Positions 8,785-16,464 of a stretch of 30,977 bases of DNA are shown piece by piece. The notes beneath the pieces were generated by a model that made no database searches, was not told the origin of the DNA, and saw only the letters and a list, made by a program, of their open reading frames with translations. Made by a program: the position numbers and the translations under genes. Source of the DNA: Pseudomonadota bacterium (GTDB lineage Bacteria; Pseudomonadota; Alphaproteobacteria; Rhizobiales; Xanthobacteraceae); assembly GCA_023388935.1 (NCBI GenBank), contig JAEWFG010000192.1:1-30977 (forward strand), written 5' to 3'. Every line of letters starts with the position of its first letter. The stretch's first letter is position 1.

Positions 8785-8875
8785 CCCGCTTACAGTTGCG
8801 GGGGCAGCCGCGGCATTGGGGACGATATCCCCGCACCGCATTCCCTTTTCATCCTCCGGGATGGAGGAAACCATC
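8785..8875 (-). ncRNA. Cobalamin riboswitch, 5' half only (apparently truncated)
   Basis: Read on the minus strand, the leader of the PepSY gene contains GGGAATGCGGTG (8845-8834), then GCCGCGGCTG and the highly conserved CCCCGCAACTGT (8803-8792), preceded by a CCTCC/GGAGG stem (8867-8853). These are the hallmark 5' elements of the cobalamin aptamer in the right order and spacing. The 3' elements expected next (CCACTG, GGGAAGG and the B12 box) are not found; the sequence goes straight into the coding region. Whether it still senses cobalamin is unknown. Confidence 0.75.
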
Positions 8876-8880
8876 GTGGC

Positions 8881-8910
8881 CATGTAGGATTACCACCAAG
8901 ACAGAGTCAA
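8881..8910 (-). promoter_or_regulatory. Candidate sigma-70 promoter for the PepSY transcript
   Basis: On the minus strand TTGACT (8910-8905) is followed after 18 bases by TACATG (8886-8881). This would start transcription near 8874, at the first base of the riboswitch half. The match to consensus is partial at the -10. Confidence 0.3.
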
Positions 8911-8962
8911 TGTGCGGAGTGCGGCGTTCCCACAACAGCGACCAACTTCCTTGGAGATAAGC

Positions 8963-9535
8963 ATGGAAGGCGAGACCTTCCTCTGGCTGATACGGCATGC
9001 ACCCGTCGACGGCGTCACGGGGACCATCCATGCCGCTGACGCGCCGGCCGATCTCGACGAGCGTGCGCAGCTGGACGCGCTGCGGCAGCGTCTGCCGCGG
9101 GATGCCGCGAGCTATGCCAGCCCGTCACGGCGCACGGTCGAGACGGCCCGCGCGCTGGGGCTCGAACCGGAGTTGGTCAGCGAATTCCGCGAGCAGGATT
9201 TCGGCGACTGGACCGGCCATCGGCATGACGAGCTCGCTGCAACCGGCGGCGAGACTTACGCGCAGTTCTGGAGCGATCCGGCGCGCGCGAGGCCGCCGGG
9301 CGGTGAAAGTTTTGAGGATCAGATCGCCCGTGTCCGGCGAGGACTTTCGCGGATCGGAGCCGGACGGGCAACGCTCGTCGTCCATTCCGGCACCATCCGC
9401 GCCGCGCTGTGCATCGCATTGGACCTCACGCCACAGGCGGCCTTGCGCTTCGTGATCGATCCGCTGTCCCTCACCCGGATCGACCGGCTCGCCACCGGCT
9501 GGCGCGTCGTCTCCGTCAATCAGCGGATAACCTGA
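8963..9535 (+). CDS. cobC: Histidine phosphatase family protein, probable alpha-ribazole-5'-phosphate phosphatase
   Basis: This is a 190-residue member of the phosphoglycerate mutase-like histidine phosphatases. It has the N-terminal phosphohistidine motif LIRHAPVDG (R11-H12), the arginine segment SPSRRTVETA, an acidic EQDFGDWTG and the second catalytic histidine in VVHSGTIRAAL. In B12 synthesis such an enzyme (Salmonella CobC) removes the phosphate from alpha-ribazole phosphate or adenosylcobalamin phosphate. The assignment rests on family plus context beside cobT; other phosphatases of this fold look alike. The ATG at 8963 has GGAG 6 bases ahead; an upstream start at 8912 is less likely. 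It ends 6 bases from the convergent cobT gene. Confidence 0.75.
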   Translation: MEGETFLWLIRHAPVDGVTGTIHAADAPADLDERAQLDALRQRLPRDAASYASPSRRTVETARALGLEPELVSEFREQDFGDWTGHRHDELAATGGETYAQFWSDPARARPPGGESFEDQIARVRRGLSRIGAGRATLVVHSGTIRAALCIALDLTPQAALRFVIDPLSLTRIDRLATGWRVVSVNQRIT

Positions 9536-9560
9536 GCCGGATCAGGCCGGACGATCCGGC
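9536..9560. terminator. Inverted repeat between convergent phosphatase and cobT genes
   Basis: There is a perfect 8-bp stem GCCGGATC / GATCCGGC around a 9-base loop, starting right after the phosphatase stop and reaching into the last codons of cobT. It is suitable as a shared bidirectional terminator, although no T-run follows on either strand. Confidence 0.45.
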
Positions 9561-10594
9561 ACATTGGCCTGCGCAAAAGTCGCCATGCCGTTGTGGAGGC
9601 TGCAGGCCAATCGCACCAGCGGCAGCGCGACGGCTGCGCCCGATCCCTCGCCGAGTCTGAGATCGAGGCTGATCAGCGGCTGGACGTTCAGCGCGCGCAG
9701 CACCAGCCGATGCCCCTGCTCCGCCGATTGATGCGACGGCAACAGAAATGGCTGGCACGACGGGTTCAGCCGCACCGCCGCAAGCGCCGCGACCGATACG
9801 ATGAAGCCGTCGATCAGCACCGGAATGCGGCGTTGAGCGGCGGCGATGATGGCGCCGCAGATCGCCGCGATCTCGAGGCCCCCGACGGCGCACAGCATTT
9901 CTTCAGGCGAAGCGCCCGCAACGCCATGGCGCGCGATCGCGGCGTCGATCACGCGCACCTTGTGCGCACGGCCTACCGCATCGATGCCGGTGCCGGTGCC
10001 CGCAATCTCCTCGGCGCTCACGCCAAGCAGGCTCGCTGCGATCGCCGCCGATGTCGTGGTGTTGCCGATGCCCATCTCGCCGAAGATCAGGAGATCGGGC
10101 TGATCGGCCTCCGCGCGTGCGACCGCGCGCAGGCCGGTTTCAAAGGCAAATGCCAGCTCCGCAGGCGTGAGCGCAGCTTCGACGCTGAAATCACGTGTGC
10201 CACTTCGCGGCTTGTCGGTGACGACGTCCGCCATCTCCTCCTGCGCCAGCGTGCCGGCGTCGACCACCTCCAGGCTCGAGCCAAGCTCACGCGCCAGCAC
10301 CGAGATCGCGGCGCCTCCGGAAGCAAAATTCGCCATCATCGCAATGGTCACGGCTTGCGGATAGGCCGACACGCCCTGTGCGACGATGCCGTGGTCGCCA
10401 GCAAAGATGATGATAGGCACCCGCGCAGCACGGGGCTGCTCGGTCGCTTGCAAGCCCGAAAGCTCGATTGCAAGCTGCTCGAGCCGGCCGAGCGCGCCGG
10501 TGGGCTTCGTCAGCTGCGCCTGTCGCACGATCGCGGCCTCGCGATGAACCGCGGAGATCTCGGCGCATTTCCGGTAGACCCATTCAGTGAGCAT
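9542..10594 (-). CDS. cobT: Nicotinate-nucleotide--dimethylbenzimidazole phosphoribosyltransferase
   Basis: This enzyme transfers the phosphoribosyl group of nicotinate mononucleotide to 5,6-dimethylbenzimidazole to give alpha-ribazole phosphate, the lower-ligand nucleotide of B12 (Salmonella CobT, Pseudomonas denitrificans CobU). At 350 residues it has the usual family length. Visible motifs are KPTGALGRLE (30-39), FAGDHGIVAQGVSAYP (64-79), FGEMGIGNTTTSAA (171-184), GRAHKV and the C-terminal GEGSGA, whose glutamate E316 matches the catalytic base of the family. It is the last gene of the long minus-strand cob array, 15 bases after cobF. It is not the cobaltochelatase subunit also named CobT. 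Confidence 0.95.
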   Translation of the reverse strand: MLTEWVYRKCAEISAVHREAAIVRQAQLTKPTGALGRLEQLAIELSGLQATEQPRAARVPIIIFAGDHGIVAQGVSAYPQAVTIAMMANFASGGAAISVLARELGSSLEVVDAGTLAQEEMADVVTDKPRSGTRDFSVEAALTPAELAFAFETGLRAVARAEADQPDLLIFGEMGIGNTTTSAAIAASLLGVSAEEIAGTGTGIDAVGRAHKVRVIDAAIARHGVAGASPEEMLCAVGGLEIAAICGAIIAAAQRRIPVLIDGFIVSVAALAAVRLNPSCQPFLLPSHQSAEQGHRLVLRALNVQPLISLDLRLGEGSGAAVALPLVRLACSLHNGMATFAQANVPDRPA

Positions 10595-10609
10595 GCTGCC
10601 TCGCTCGTC

Positions 10610-11359
10610 TCACGATCTGCGCTTGAGAATGTAGCTGTCCATGATCCAGCCATGCCGCTCGCGTGCTTGCTGCCGCGCAGCGACGATGCGCGGACCGAAC
10701 TCGGCAAGTGCGCCGGACATGACGATCTGATCGGCCATGCCGAGATACGCGCCCCACCAGATGTGCAGGCCCGCTGGATCGAGCGCCTGGAACGCCGTGC
10801 CGCCGTCGAGCATCACTACCACGGTGTCGACACCTGCCGGCCAGCCATCTTCGCGCAAGCGGCGTCCCGTCGTGACCAGGAAGGGCTCGCCGATATCGTT
10901 GAGCGGTAGCGCATGCGCCGCACACAGCGCCTGGATCGAAGTGATGCCGGGCACGACCTCGATCTTCGGCAAGGGATCGAGCCGCCGCGCGATGCGCAGC
11001 GAGGAGTCGTAGAGCGAGGGATCGCCCCAGATCAGCAGCGCAACCTTGCCGTCACCATCGAGATGGCCGGCGATCGTCTGCGACCAGGTCGCAGCGACGG
11101 CATCGTGCCAATCGTCAACGCCCTTGCGGTAATCCGGCTCGGCTGCGTCGCGTACGGGAAGATCGAACTCGGCGATGTCTGTCTTGTCGTTGGTAAGCAC
11201 ATCCGCGCAGATCGTCCGCCGCAAGTCTGCAAGATCGGACTTCGCGGTCCCTTTGCGCGGGATCAGGACGAGATCAGCGTCGTTGATGGCGCGGATCGCG
11301 GCGCGCGTGAGCTGCTCGGGATCGCCGCAACCGATGCCTATCAGCGAGAGCGTCATCAT
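10610..11359 (-). CDS. cobF: Precorrin-6A synthase (deacetylating)
   Basis: CobF is the SAM-dependent methyltransferase of the aerobic pathway that methylates C-1 of precorrin-5 and releases acetate to give precorrin-6A. It has 249 residues, with an N-terminal tetrapyrrole-methylase signature LSLIGIGCGDPEQLT and a following segment DLVLIPRKG. The middle holds LLIWGDPSLYDSSLR and VVPGITSIQALCA, in the places where the SAM and substrate sites lie in this fold. CobF exists only in the oxygen-dependent route, so it helps define the pathway type. The start overlaps the end of cobA by 4 bases (ATGA). Confidence 0.95.
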   Translation of the reverse strand: MMTLSLIGIGCGDPEQLTRAAIRAINDADLVLIPRKGTAKSDLADLRRTICADVLTNDKTDIAEFDLPVRDAAEPDYRKGVDDWHDAVAATWSQTIAGHLDGDGKVALLIWGDPSLYDSSLRIARRLDPLPKIEVVPGITSIQALCAAHALPLNDIGEPFLVTTGRRLREDGWPAGVDTVVVMLDGGTAFQALDPAGLHIWWGAYLGMADQIVMSGALAEFGPRIVAARQQARERHGWIMDSYILKRRS

Positions 11360-12087
11360 GACGGATAATCCCCCGCCAGCGCGCCGAACAGGATCACGGC
11401 CGCCGTCGAGGCAGCGCCGCCTCGCGCAAGCTGCTCGGCAAGTTCTGAAATGGTGGTGCGGACCAGCCGTTCGTCGGGACGGCCGAGAGATTCGGCAAAC
11501 AGCGCCGCAGTGTTCGGGGGCAGGCCATGTTCGATCAATTTTGCGACAAGCGCCGGAAAGGTGCGGCGGCCCATATAAACCACGGTCGTCGCCTCCGGAT
11601 CGGCCAGCGCCGCCCAGTTGAGGTTTTGCGGCAACTCGCCGGTGACATCGGCTCCGGTTACGAACTGCACCCGGCGCGAGGTGTGGCGCCGGGTCAGGGG
11701 AATGCCGGCCTCCGCCGCGGCGACGCAGGCCGAGGTGACGCCTGGAATGATCTCGTAGGCGATGCCGGCCTCGCGCAGCGTCTCAAGCTCCTCCTCGAGG
11801 CGGCCGAAAATGCCGGCGTCGCCCGACTTCAGCCGCACCACGCGCACACCGGTCGCGGCGTAGTCGACCAGCAGGCGGTTGACGTGGTGCTGCTTGGTCG
11901 AGGGCCGCCCTGCTCGCTTCCCCACCGCGACGAGATTGGCACCGGGCCGAGCGAGGTCGAGGATCGCGCCCGAAGCAAGATCGTCATAGAGCACGACGTC
12001 GGCCTCACGCAGCCGCGCGGCACCTTTGAGCGTGAGAAGCTCCGGGTCGCCGGGGCCGGCGGAGATGAAAGTGACAAGACCGCTCAC
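11356..12087 (-). CDS. cobA: Uroporphyrinogen-III C-methyltransferase (SUMT)
   Basis: This enzyme uses two SAM to methylate C-2 and C-7 of uroporphyrinogen III, giving precorrin-2, the branch point to B12 and siroheme. It has 243 residues, the single-domain CobA form without a CysG-type dehydrogenase part. Both family signatures are present: VTFISAGPGDPELLTLKG at residue 5 onward, and LKSGDAGIFGRLEEE with GVTSACVAAAEAGIPLTRR in the middle. VTGADVTG and VVYMGRRTF follow. Start and stop overlap cobB and cobF by ATGA, so its expression should be tied to the B12 operon even though siroheme synthesis may also draw on it. Confidence 0.95.
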   Translation of the reverse strand: MSGLVTFISAGPGDPELLTLKGAARLREADVVLYDDLASGAILDLARPGANLVAVGKRAGRPSTKQHHVNRLLVDYAATGVRVVRLKSGDAGIFGRLEEELETLREAGIAYEIIPGVTSACVAAAEAGIPLTRRHTSRRVQFVTGADVTGELPQNLNWAALADPEATTVVYMGRRTFPALVAKLIEHGLPPNTAALFAESLGRPDERLVRTTISELAEQLARGGAASTAAVILFGALAGDYPS

Positions 12088-13397
12088 CGATCCTCCGCGA
12101 TCAGATGGAAGAACGTGCCGGTGGCATGGCCGCGCCGCGAGCCGGTCTCGGCGATGACCGCGCCCGTTGCATCATGCACGACCGCCAGCGGCGTGTCAGG
12201 CTGCGCGACGATCGTCGAATAGTGGAACTCGTGGCCGCGCAGGCGTGCGCCCGCCTGATGTCCCGCCATCGGCGCGGCGAGCGCAGCAAGACGATAGCCG
12301 AGATGCATGCGGCGTTTGGCAAAGCTCGTCTCCAGTCCGAGCAGGCCCGTCATCTCATGGCGGACACCGTCGGCATCGGTCAGAGCGGCTCCCAGCACCA
12401 TATAGCCCCCGCATTCGCCATGCACCGGTCGTGTCTCGGCGAAGGCACGCAGACCACTGCGAAAGCGCGCATTGGCCGCGATGGTCCCGGCATGGAGCTC
12501 GGGATAGCCGCCAGGGAGCCAGCAGACATCGGCACTCGGATCAGGACCTTCATCGGCAAGCGGCGAGAATGTCGAGATTTCGCCGCCCGCCGCGCGCCAG
12601 GCTTCCAGCATATGCGGATAGACGAAGGAGAACGCTGCATCGCGGGCGAGCGCAATACGCTGCCCGGGCGGCGTCACCTTCAGGCCATTCGCTGCAGGTT
12701 GCGGTGACCAGCCGGCAGCCGATCGCAGCACCGCATCGAGGTCGACATGTTCAGCGACGAAGCGTGCAGCGGCGTCGATCAGCTTGCCGATCTCCGCCTG
12801 CTCCTCCGCCTGCACCAGGCCGAGATGCCGCTTCGGCAGGCTGATTTCGGCATGGCGCGGCAGCGCGCCGAATACGTCAATACCGGCTTCTGCCAGCGCA
12901 CGCCGCACGAGGTCTTCGTGGCGCGGGCTGGCGATGCGGTTGAGCACGACGCCCGCAAGGCGCACACCGGGGCGATAGTCGCGAAGGCCTGCGGCGATCG
13001 CCGCCGCTGTCTGCGCCTGTCCGGACGGATCGATCACCAACACCACCGGCCAGCCCAGCATCTCCGCAATGTCGGCGGTCGCGCCCGTGCCGGACACACC
13101 TCGCGCGGCGACACCATCGAACAGGCCCATCGAGCCCTCGGCAAGCACGACATCGGCATCAGTGCCGCGGCTGACGAGATGCGAGATCGTCGCGCGGTCC
13201 ATCGCCCAGCTATCGACGTTGACCGAGGCGCGTCCCGTTGCTGCGGCGTGAAAGGCGGGATCGATGTAGTCGGGTCCGCTCTTGAAGCACTGCACCCGCA
13301 ATCCGCGATTGCGCCAGGCGCGCGCAAGCGCCAGCGTCAGCGTCGTCTTGCCGACGCCGGAGGCAGGTGCGGAGATGACAAGCCCTGCCGCCATCAC
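12084..13397 (-). CDS. cobB: Cobyrinate a,c-diamide synthase (hydrogenobyrinic acid a,c-diamide synthase)
   Basis: This ATP- and glutamine-dependent enzyme amidates the a and c side chains, in the aerobic route before cobalt insertion. It has 437 residues. The N-terminal synthetase domain has the P-loop APASGVGKTT (10-19) and QCFKSGPDYIDPAFH; the C-terminal class I glutaminase-like domain has LPGGYPELHA, the nucleophile C329 in HGECGGYMVLG and the histidine H392 in EFHYS. Everything needed for catalysis is present. It overlaps cobM upstream and cobA downstream by ATGA. Confidence 0.95.
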   Translation of the reverse strand: MMAAGLVISAPASGVGKTTLTLALARAWRNRGLRVQCFKSGPDYIDPAFHAAATGRASVNVDSWAMDRATISHLVSRGTDADVVLAEGSMGLFDGVAARGVSGTGATADIAEMLGWPVVLVIDPSGQAQTAAAIAAGLRDYRPGVRLAGVVLNRIASPRHEDLVRRALAEAGIDVFGALPRHAEISLPKRHLGLVQAEEQAEIGKLIDAAARFVAEHVDLDAVLRSAAGWSPQPAANGLKVTPPGQRIALARDAAFSFVYPHMLEAWRAAGGEISTFSPLADEGPDPSADVCWLPGGYPELHAGTIAANARFRSGLRAFAETRPVHGECGGYMVLGAALTDADGVRHEMTGLLGLETSFAKRRMHLGYRLAALAAPMAGHQAGARLRGHEFHYSTIVAQPDTPLAVVHDATGAVIAETGSRRGHATGTFFHLIAEDR

Positions 13398-14176
13398 GAC
13401 GCCTCCGGAAAACGCGGCTCGGCGCCGACCGGCCGATAGCGGCGGTCGTAGTCGGCGGCATAGAGCCGGCTCTCGTCAAAATCCGACGAGCCAAGTGTCC
13501 TGCCGACGAGGATCAGCGCAGTGCGCTCCATCTCGGCGCCAACGGCAGCATCGAGCGTTGCAAGCGTCGCGCGGACGATGCGCTGGTCCGGCCAGCTCGC
13601 GCGCCAGACGATCGCGACCGGGCAATCCGCGCCATAATGCGGCGTGAGCTCGGCGACGACCTTGTCGAGCAGATGGATCGACAAATGGATCGCCAGCACC
13701 GCACCGGTGGCGGCGAATGCGGCGAGCTTCTCGCCCTCGGGCATCGCGCTGGCGCGGCCGGGCGTGCGCGTCAACACCACCGTCTGGGCAAGGCCGGGCA
13801 GCGTGAGCTCGGCCTCCAGCGCGGCTGCGGCTGCAGAGAAGGACGGGACGCCGGGCGTCACAGTATAGGGAATGCCGAGCGCGCGCAGGCGGCGGAGCTG
13901 CTCGCCCATCGCCGACCAGATCGAGAGATCGCCGGAATGCAGCCGCGCGACATCCTTGCCCTCCGCATGCGCGGCGGCGATCTCGGCAATGATCTCGTCG
14001 AGCGACAGCGGCGCGGTGTTGACGATGCGCGCGCCGGGCGGGCAATGCGCCAGCACGCCCTCGGGTACCAGTGAGCCTGCGTAGAGGCAGACCGGACAGG
14101 CGGCGATCAGGTCGCGGCCGCGCAGCGTCAGCAGATCGGGAGCGCCCGGCCCTGCGCCGATGAAATGCACCGTCAT
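13394..14176 (-). CDS. cobM: Precorrin-4 C(11)-methyltransferase
   Basis: CobM adds a methyl group at C-11 of precorrin-4 to form precorrin-5, using SAM. It has 260 residues from the ATG at 14176, with VHFIGAGPGAPDLLTLRG at the N-terminus, CPVCLYAGSLVP, ARLHSGDLSIWSAMGEQ, YTVTPGVPSFSAAAAALE and a C-terminal ALILVGRTLG. The frame stays open upstream to 14389, but that extension overlaps cobE and is basic and unlike the family. The 14176 start gives an ATGA overlap with cobE as elsewhere in the array. Confidence 0.95.
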   Translation of the reverse strand: MTVHFIGAGPGAPDLLTLRGRDLIAACPVCLYAGSLVPEGVLAHCPPGARIVNTAPLSLDEIIAEIAAAHAEGKDVARLHSGDLSIWSAMGEQLRRLRALGIPYTVTPGVPSFSAAAAALEAELTLPGLAQTVVLTRTPGRASAMPEGEKLAAFAATGAVLAIHLSIHLLDKVVAELTPHYGADCPVAIVWRASWPDQRIVRATLATLDAAVGAEMERTALILVGRTLGSSDFDESRLYAADYDRRYRPVGAEPRFPEAS

Positions 14177-14541
14177 GCGCCGTCTCCTTCCGCGATCGCC
14201 GCGGTCGCGGTGCGATCCTGCGAGACCACGCGCCTCGCAATCAATCGCGCGCGAGGACCAGCCGCCGCGAGCGCCGCGGCTTCGGCGACCGATCCCGTTC
14301 CGAACTTTTTCGCAATGAGCGCCGACTGCGTCGGCGTGTCGATACCGGCCAGCGCATCGGTCGGGACAGCCTTGATCGGCACACCGCATTCCCGGGCGAG
14401 CTGCTTCAGCGCCTCAGCGTCAGCCTTGTCGCTGACAGTCGCCACCGCCGCCAGACCTTCGGGACCACCGGCCGCCAGCAGCGCCTCGCGCAGCGAGGCA
14501 AGCGTCACATTCCGCTTGAATCCGAGTCCGGCGACCTTCAT
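14173..14541 (-). CDS. cobE: Cobalamin biosynthesis protein CobE (CbiG C-terminal-like)
   Basis: This small protein of 122 residues matches the C-terminal domain of CbiG. CobE is needed for B12 synthesis in P. denitrificans, but its exact step is not settled; CbiG opens the lactone in the anaerobic route. Visible features are MKVAGLGFKRNVTLASL at the N-terminus, AVPTDALAGIDTPTQSALIAKK and an alanine-rich tail. The ATG at 14541 gives an ATGA overlap with cobL; a start five codons earlier (14556) is also open. Identification is by sequence pattern and its place between cobL and cobM. Confidence 0.88.
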   Translation of the reverse strand: MKVAGLGFKRNVTLASLREALLAAGGPEGLAAVATVSDKADAEALKQLARECGVPIKAVPTDALAGIDTPTQSALIAKKFGTGSVAEAAALAAAGPRARLIARRVVSQDRTATAAIAEGDGA

Positions 14542-15719
14542 CGGATCGCACTCCATTGCACCACCGGCCGCGCCGTCTCCCAGGACCGGTAGCGGCCGAG
14601 CGGACCGGCATTCGCGATCTCAACCCGCATCAGTTCGCCGCCATGGCGCTGGTGCAGCTCGCCAAGCAGCGCTTCCGTCTCCAGCGTCACCGCATGCGCG
14701 ACGAGCCGCGTTCCCGGCGAGAGCCGTGACCAGACGGCATCGAACATCGCAATGTCGAGACCGCCGCCGATGAAGACGGCATCCGGCGCCTCCAGCGCAG
14801 CGATGGCTTCCGGCGCCTTGCCCACGATGACCTTGATCCTGTGCGCCAGTCCGAACGCCGCCGCATTGCTGCGGATGTTCGCAGCGCGATCCTCACGCGC
14901 CTCAATCGCAGTCGCCGTCCCACCGCACAGTGCCCATTCCACCGATATCGAGCCCGAACCGGCGCCGATATCCCACAGCCGTTCGCCAGGACGCGGCGCC
15001 AGCGTCGAGAGTGCGAGCGCGCGCACCGGCCGCTTGGTGATCTGGCCGTCATGGACGAAGAGATCGTCTGACAGTCCCGAACTGCGGGGAATGCCCTGAG
15101 CTCCCTTCGCCTCCACGGCCACCGTGACCAGGTTTCCAGCGAGATCACCCGCAAAATGATCGGCGCGATGCACGGCGATGCTCTCGCGCGGGCCGCCGAG
15201 CGCCGCGAGCGTCCAGAATGACGATGCGCCCCATCCGCGCTCCGTCAGCCATTTCGCGAGATCACCGGCCGCCCTGCCGTCGCGCACGAGGCAAATGATG
15301 CGTGCACCTCGCGCCAAATGCGGCACGAGGCGCTCGAACGGCGCGGCATGAAGCCCAAGGCACGCAACAGCCTCGAGGCGCCAGCCCAGGCGCGCGGCGG
15401 CGAGCGAGAAGGTCGACGGCGCGGAATGCGCAATCCACTCGCCGGCGTCGAGCTTCTCGGCGAGACTTGCACCCGCGCCGTGCCAGAAGGGATCGCCTGA
15501 GGCGAGCACCACAGTCGGCCGGCCGCGGCAGCTCAGCACGACCTCCGCATCGAACGGCACCGGCCACGGGCGACCCCGCCCGGTCACGCCGGCAAGCGCA
15601 AGATGCCGCTCGCCGCCAAAGACGGTTTCGGCACCGTCAAGCGCCTTTCGGCTTGCCTCGGACAGCCCGGCAAGGCCATCTTCGCCAATACCGATGATGG
15701 TCAGCCAGGGATCAGCCAT
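14538..15719 (-). CDS. cobL: Precorrin-6B C5,15-methyltransferase (decarboxylating)
   Basis: CobL carries out two methylations (C-5 and C-15) and one decarboxylation of the C-12 acetate, turning precorrin-6B (dihydro-precorrin-6) into precorrin-8X. The 393 residues form the fused CbiE-CbiT layout: an N-terminal tetrapyrrole methylase domain (LTIIGIGEDGLAGLS at 6-20, VVLASGDPFWHGAG near 70-83) and a C-terminal class I methyltransferase domain with motif I LWDIGAGSGSIS (248-259). AAGG AAGGG-type ribosome binding sequence (15732-15728) lies inside the opposing cobK gene; its start codon shares bases 15718-15719 with the cobK start. It is separated from the preceding same-strand gene cobJ by cobK. 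Confidence 0.95.
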   Translation of the reverse strand: MADPWLTIIGIGEDGLAGLSEASRKALDGAETVFGGERHLALAGVTGRGRPWPVPFDAEVVLSCRGRPTVVLASGDPFWHGAGASLAEKLDAGEWIAHSAPSTFSLAAARLGWRLEAVACLGLHAAPFERLVPHLARGARIICLVRDGRAAGDLAKWLTERGWGASSFWTLAALGGPRESIAVHRADHFAGDLAGNLVTVAVEAKGAQGIPRSSGLSDDLFVHDGQITKRPVRALALSTLAPRPGERLWDIGAGSGSISVEWALCGGTATAIEAREDRAANIRSNAAAFGLAHRIKVIVGKAPEAIAALEAPDAVFIGGGLDIAMFDAVWSRLSPGTRLVAHAVTLETEALLGELHQRHGGELMRVEIANAGPLGRYRSWETARPVVQWSAIR

Positions 15720-16464
15720 GACGCGTGCCCTTATTCTGGGCGGGACCGCCGATGCGAGCTTGCTCGCCGCGGCGATCGCGCGCGCCGGGCTTGACGCTGT
15801 CTATTCCTATGGCGGCCGCACCCGCGCGCCAGCTAACCAGCCGCTGCCGACCCGGATCGGCGGCTTCGGCAGCGTGAGCGGGCTGGTCGACTACATCGCC
15901 CGCGAAGGCATCACGCATGTCATCGACGCGACGCATCCCTTCGCTGCGGAGATGAGCCGTAACGCCGTTGAGGCGTGCGCGGAAACGGGGACGCCGCTGA
16001 TCGCGCTGGAGCGCGCGCCCTGGATCAGGGCCCCCGGCGACAACTGGATCGAGGTCACAGATGTCGACGGCGCGGCCGCTGCGCTTCCCGAGATGCAGAC
16101 GCAGGTGTTCCTCGCCATCGGCCGCCAGCACATCGCGCCATTCGCGAGCAGGCCGCAACACGCCTACACGCTGCGGTTCGTAGATCCGCCCGAGACGCCC
16201 CTGCCCTTCACGGCCGATGTGATCGTGTCGCGTGGACCGTTCACACTTGACGGCGAACTGGAGATGATGCGCGCGCGACGCATCGCATGGATCGTCGCCC
16301 GCAATTCCGGCGGCGACGGCGCCCGCGCCAAGATCGACGCGGCCCGCACGCTTGGTCTGCCCGTGATCATGATCTCGCGGCCGCAACTGCCCGAACGGCT
16401 GCGGGTCGAGAGTGTGGCCGAGATCATGCAGTGGCTCGGTCATCGCACCTGCCTCGGCGCATAG
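15718..16464 (+). CDS. cobK: Precorrin-6A reductase, on the strand opposite to the rest of the array
   Basis: CobK reduces precorrin-6A to precorrin-6B with NADPH. It has 248 residues. Visible are ALILGGTADASLLAAAI at the N-terminus (nucleotide-binding loop), VIDATHPFAAEMSRNA, LIALERAPW, FLAIGRQHIAPF and a final VIMISRPQLPE, all typical of the family. AGGGA at 15707-15711 gives a good ribosome binding site, placed inside the cobL coding region. The gene lies antisense within the minus-strand cob array. Its start codon overlaps that of cobL head to head and its last 25 bases overlap the end of cobJ tail to tail, so no free intergenic space is left on either side. Confidence 0.95.
   Translation: MTRALILGGTADASLLAAAIARAGLDAVYSYGGRTRAPANQPLPTRIGGFGSVSGLVDYIAREGITHVIDATHPFAAEMSRNAVEACAETGTPLIALERAPWIRAPGDNWIEVTDVDGAAAALPEMQTQVFLAIGRQHIAPFASRPQHAYTLRFVDPPETPLPFTADVIVSRGPFTLDGELEMMRARRIAWIVARNSGGDGARAKIDAARTLGLPVIMISRPQLPERLRVESVAEIMQWLGHRTCLGA

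Noticed and set aside
8773..8883. In-frame 37-codon N-terminal extension of the PepSY protein.
   Set aside because: The extension coincides with conserved riboswitch RNA sequence and precedes the first membrane helix; the shorter start at 8772 fits better.
9593..10909. A 438-codon plus-strand frame opposite cobT and cobF.
   Set aside because: Composition is dominated by Arg/Asp/His/Ala as in GC-rich antisense shadows, with no domain motif, while both opposite genes are unmistakable.
14177..14389. Upstream in-frame extension of cobM.
   Set aside because: It would overlap cobE for most of that gene's length, is highly basic and lacks family similarity; the 14176 ATG gives the normal N-terminus.
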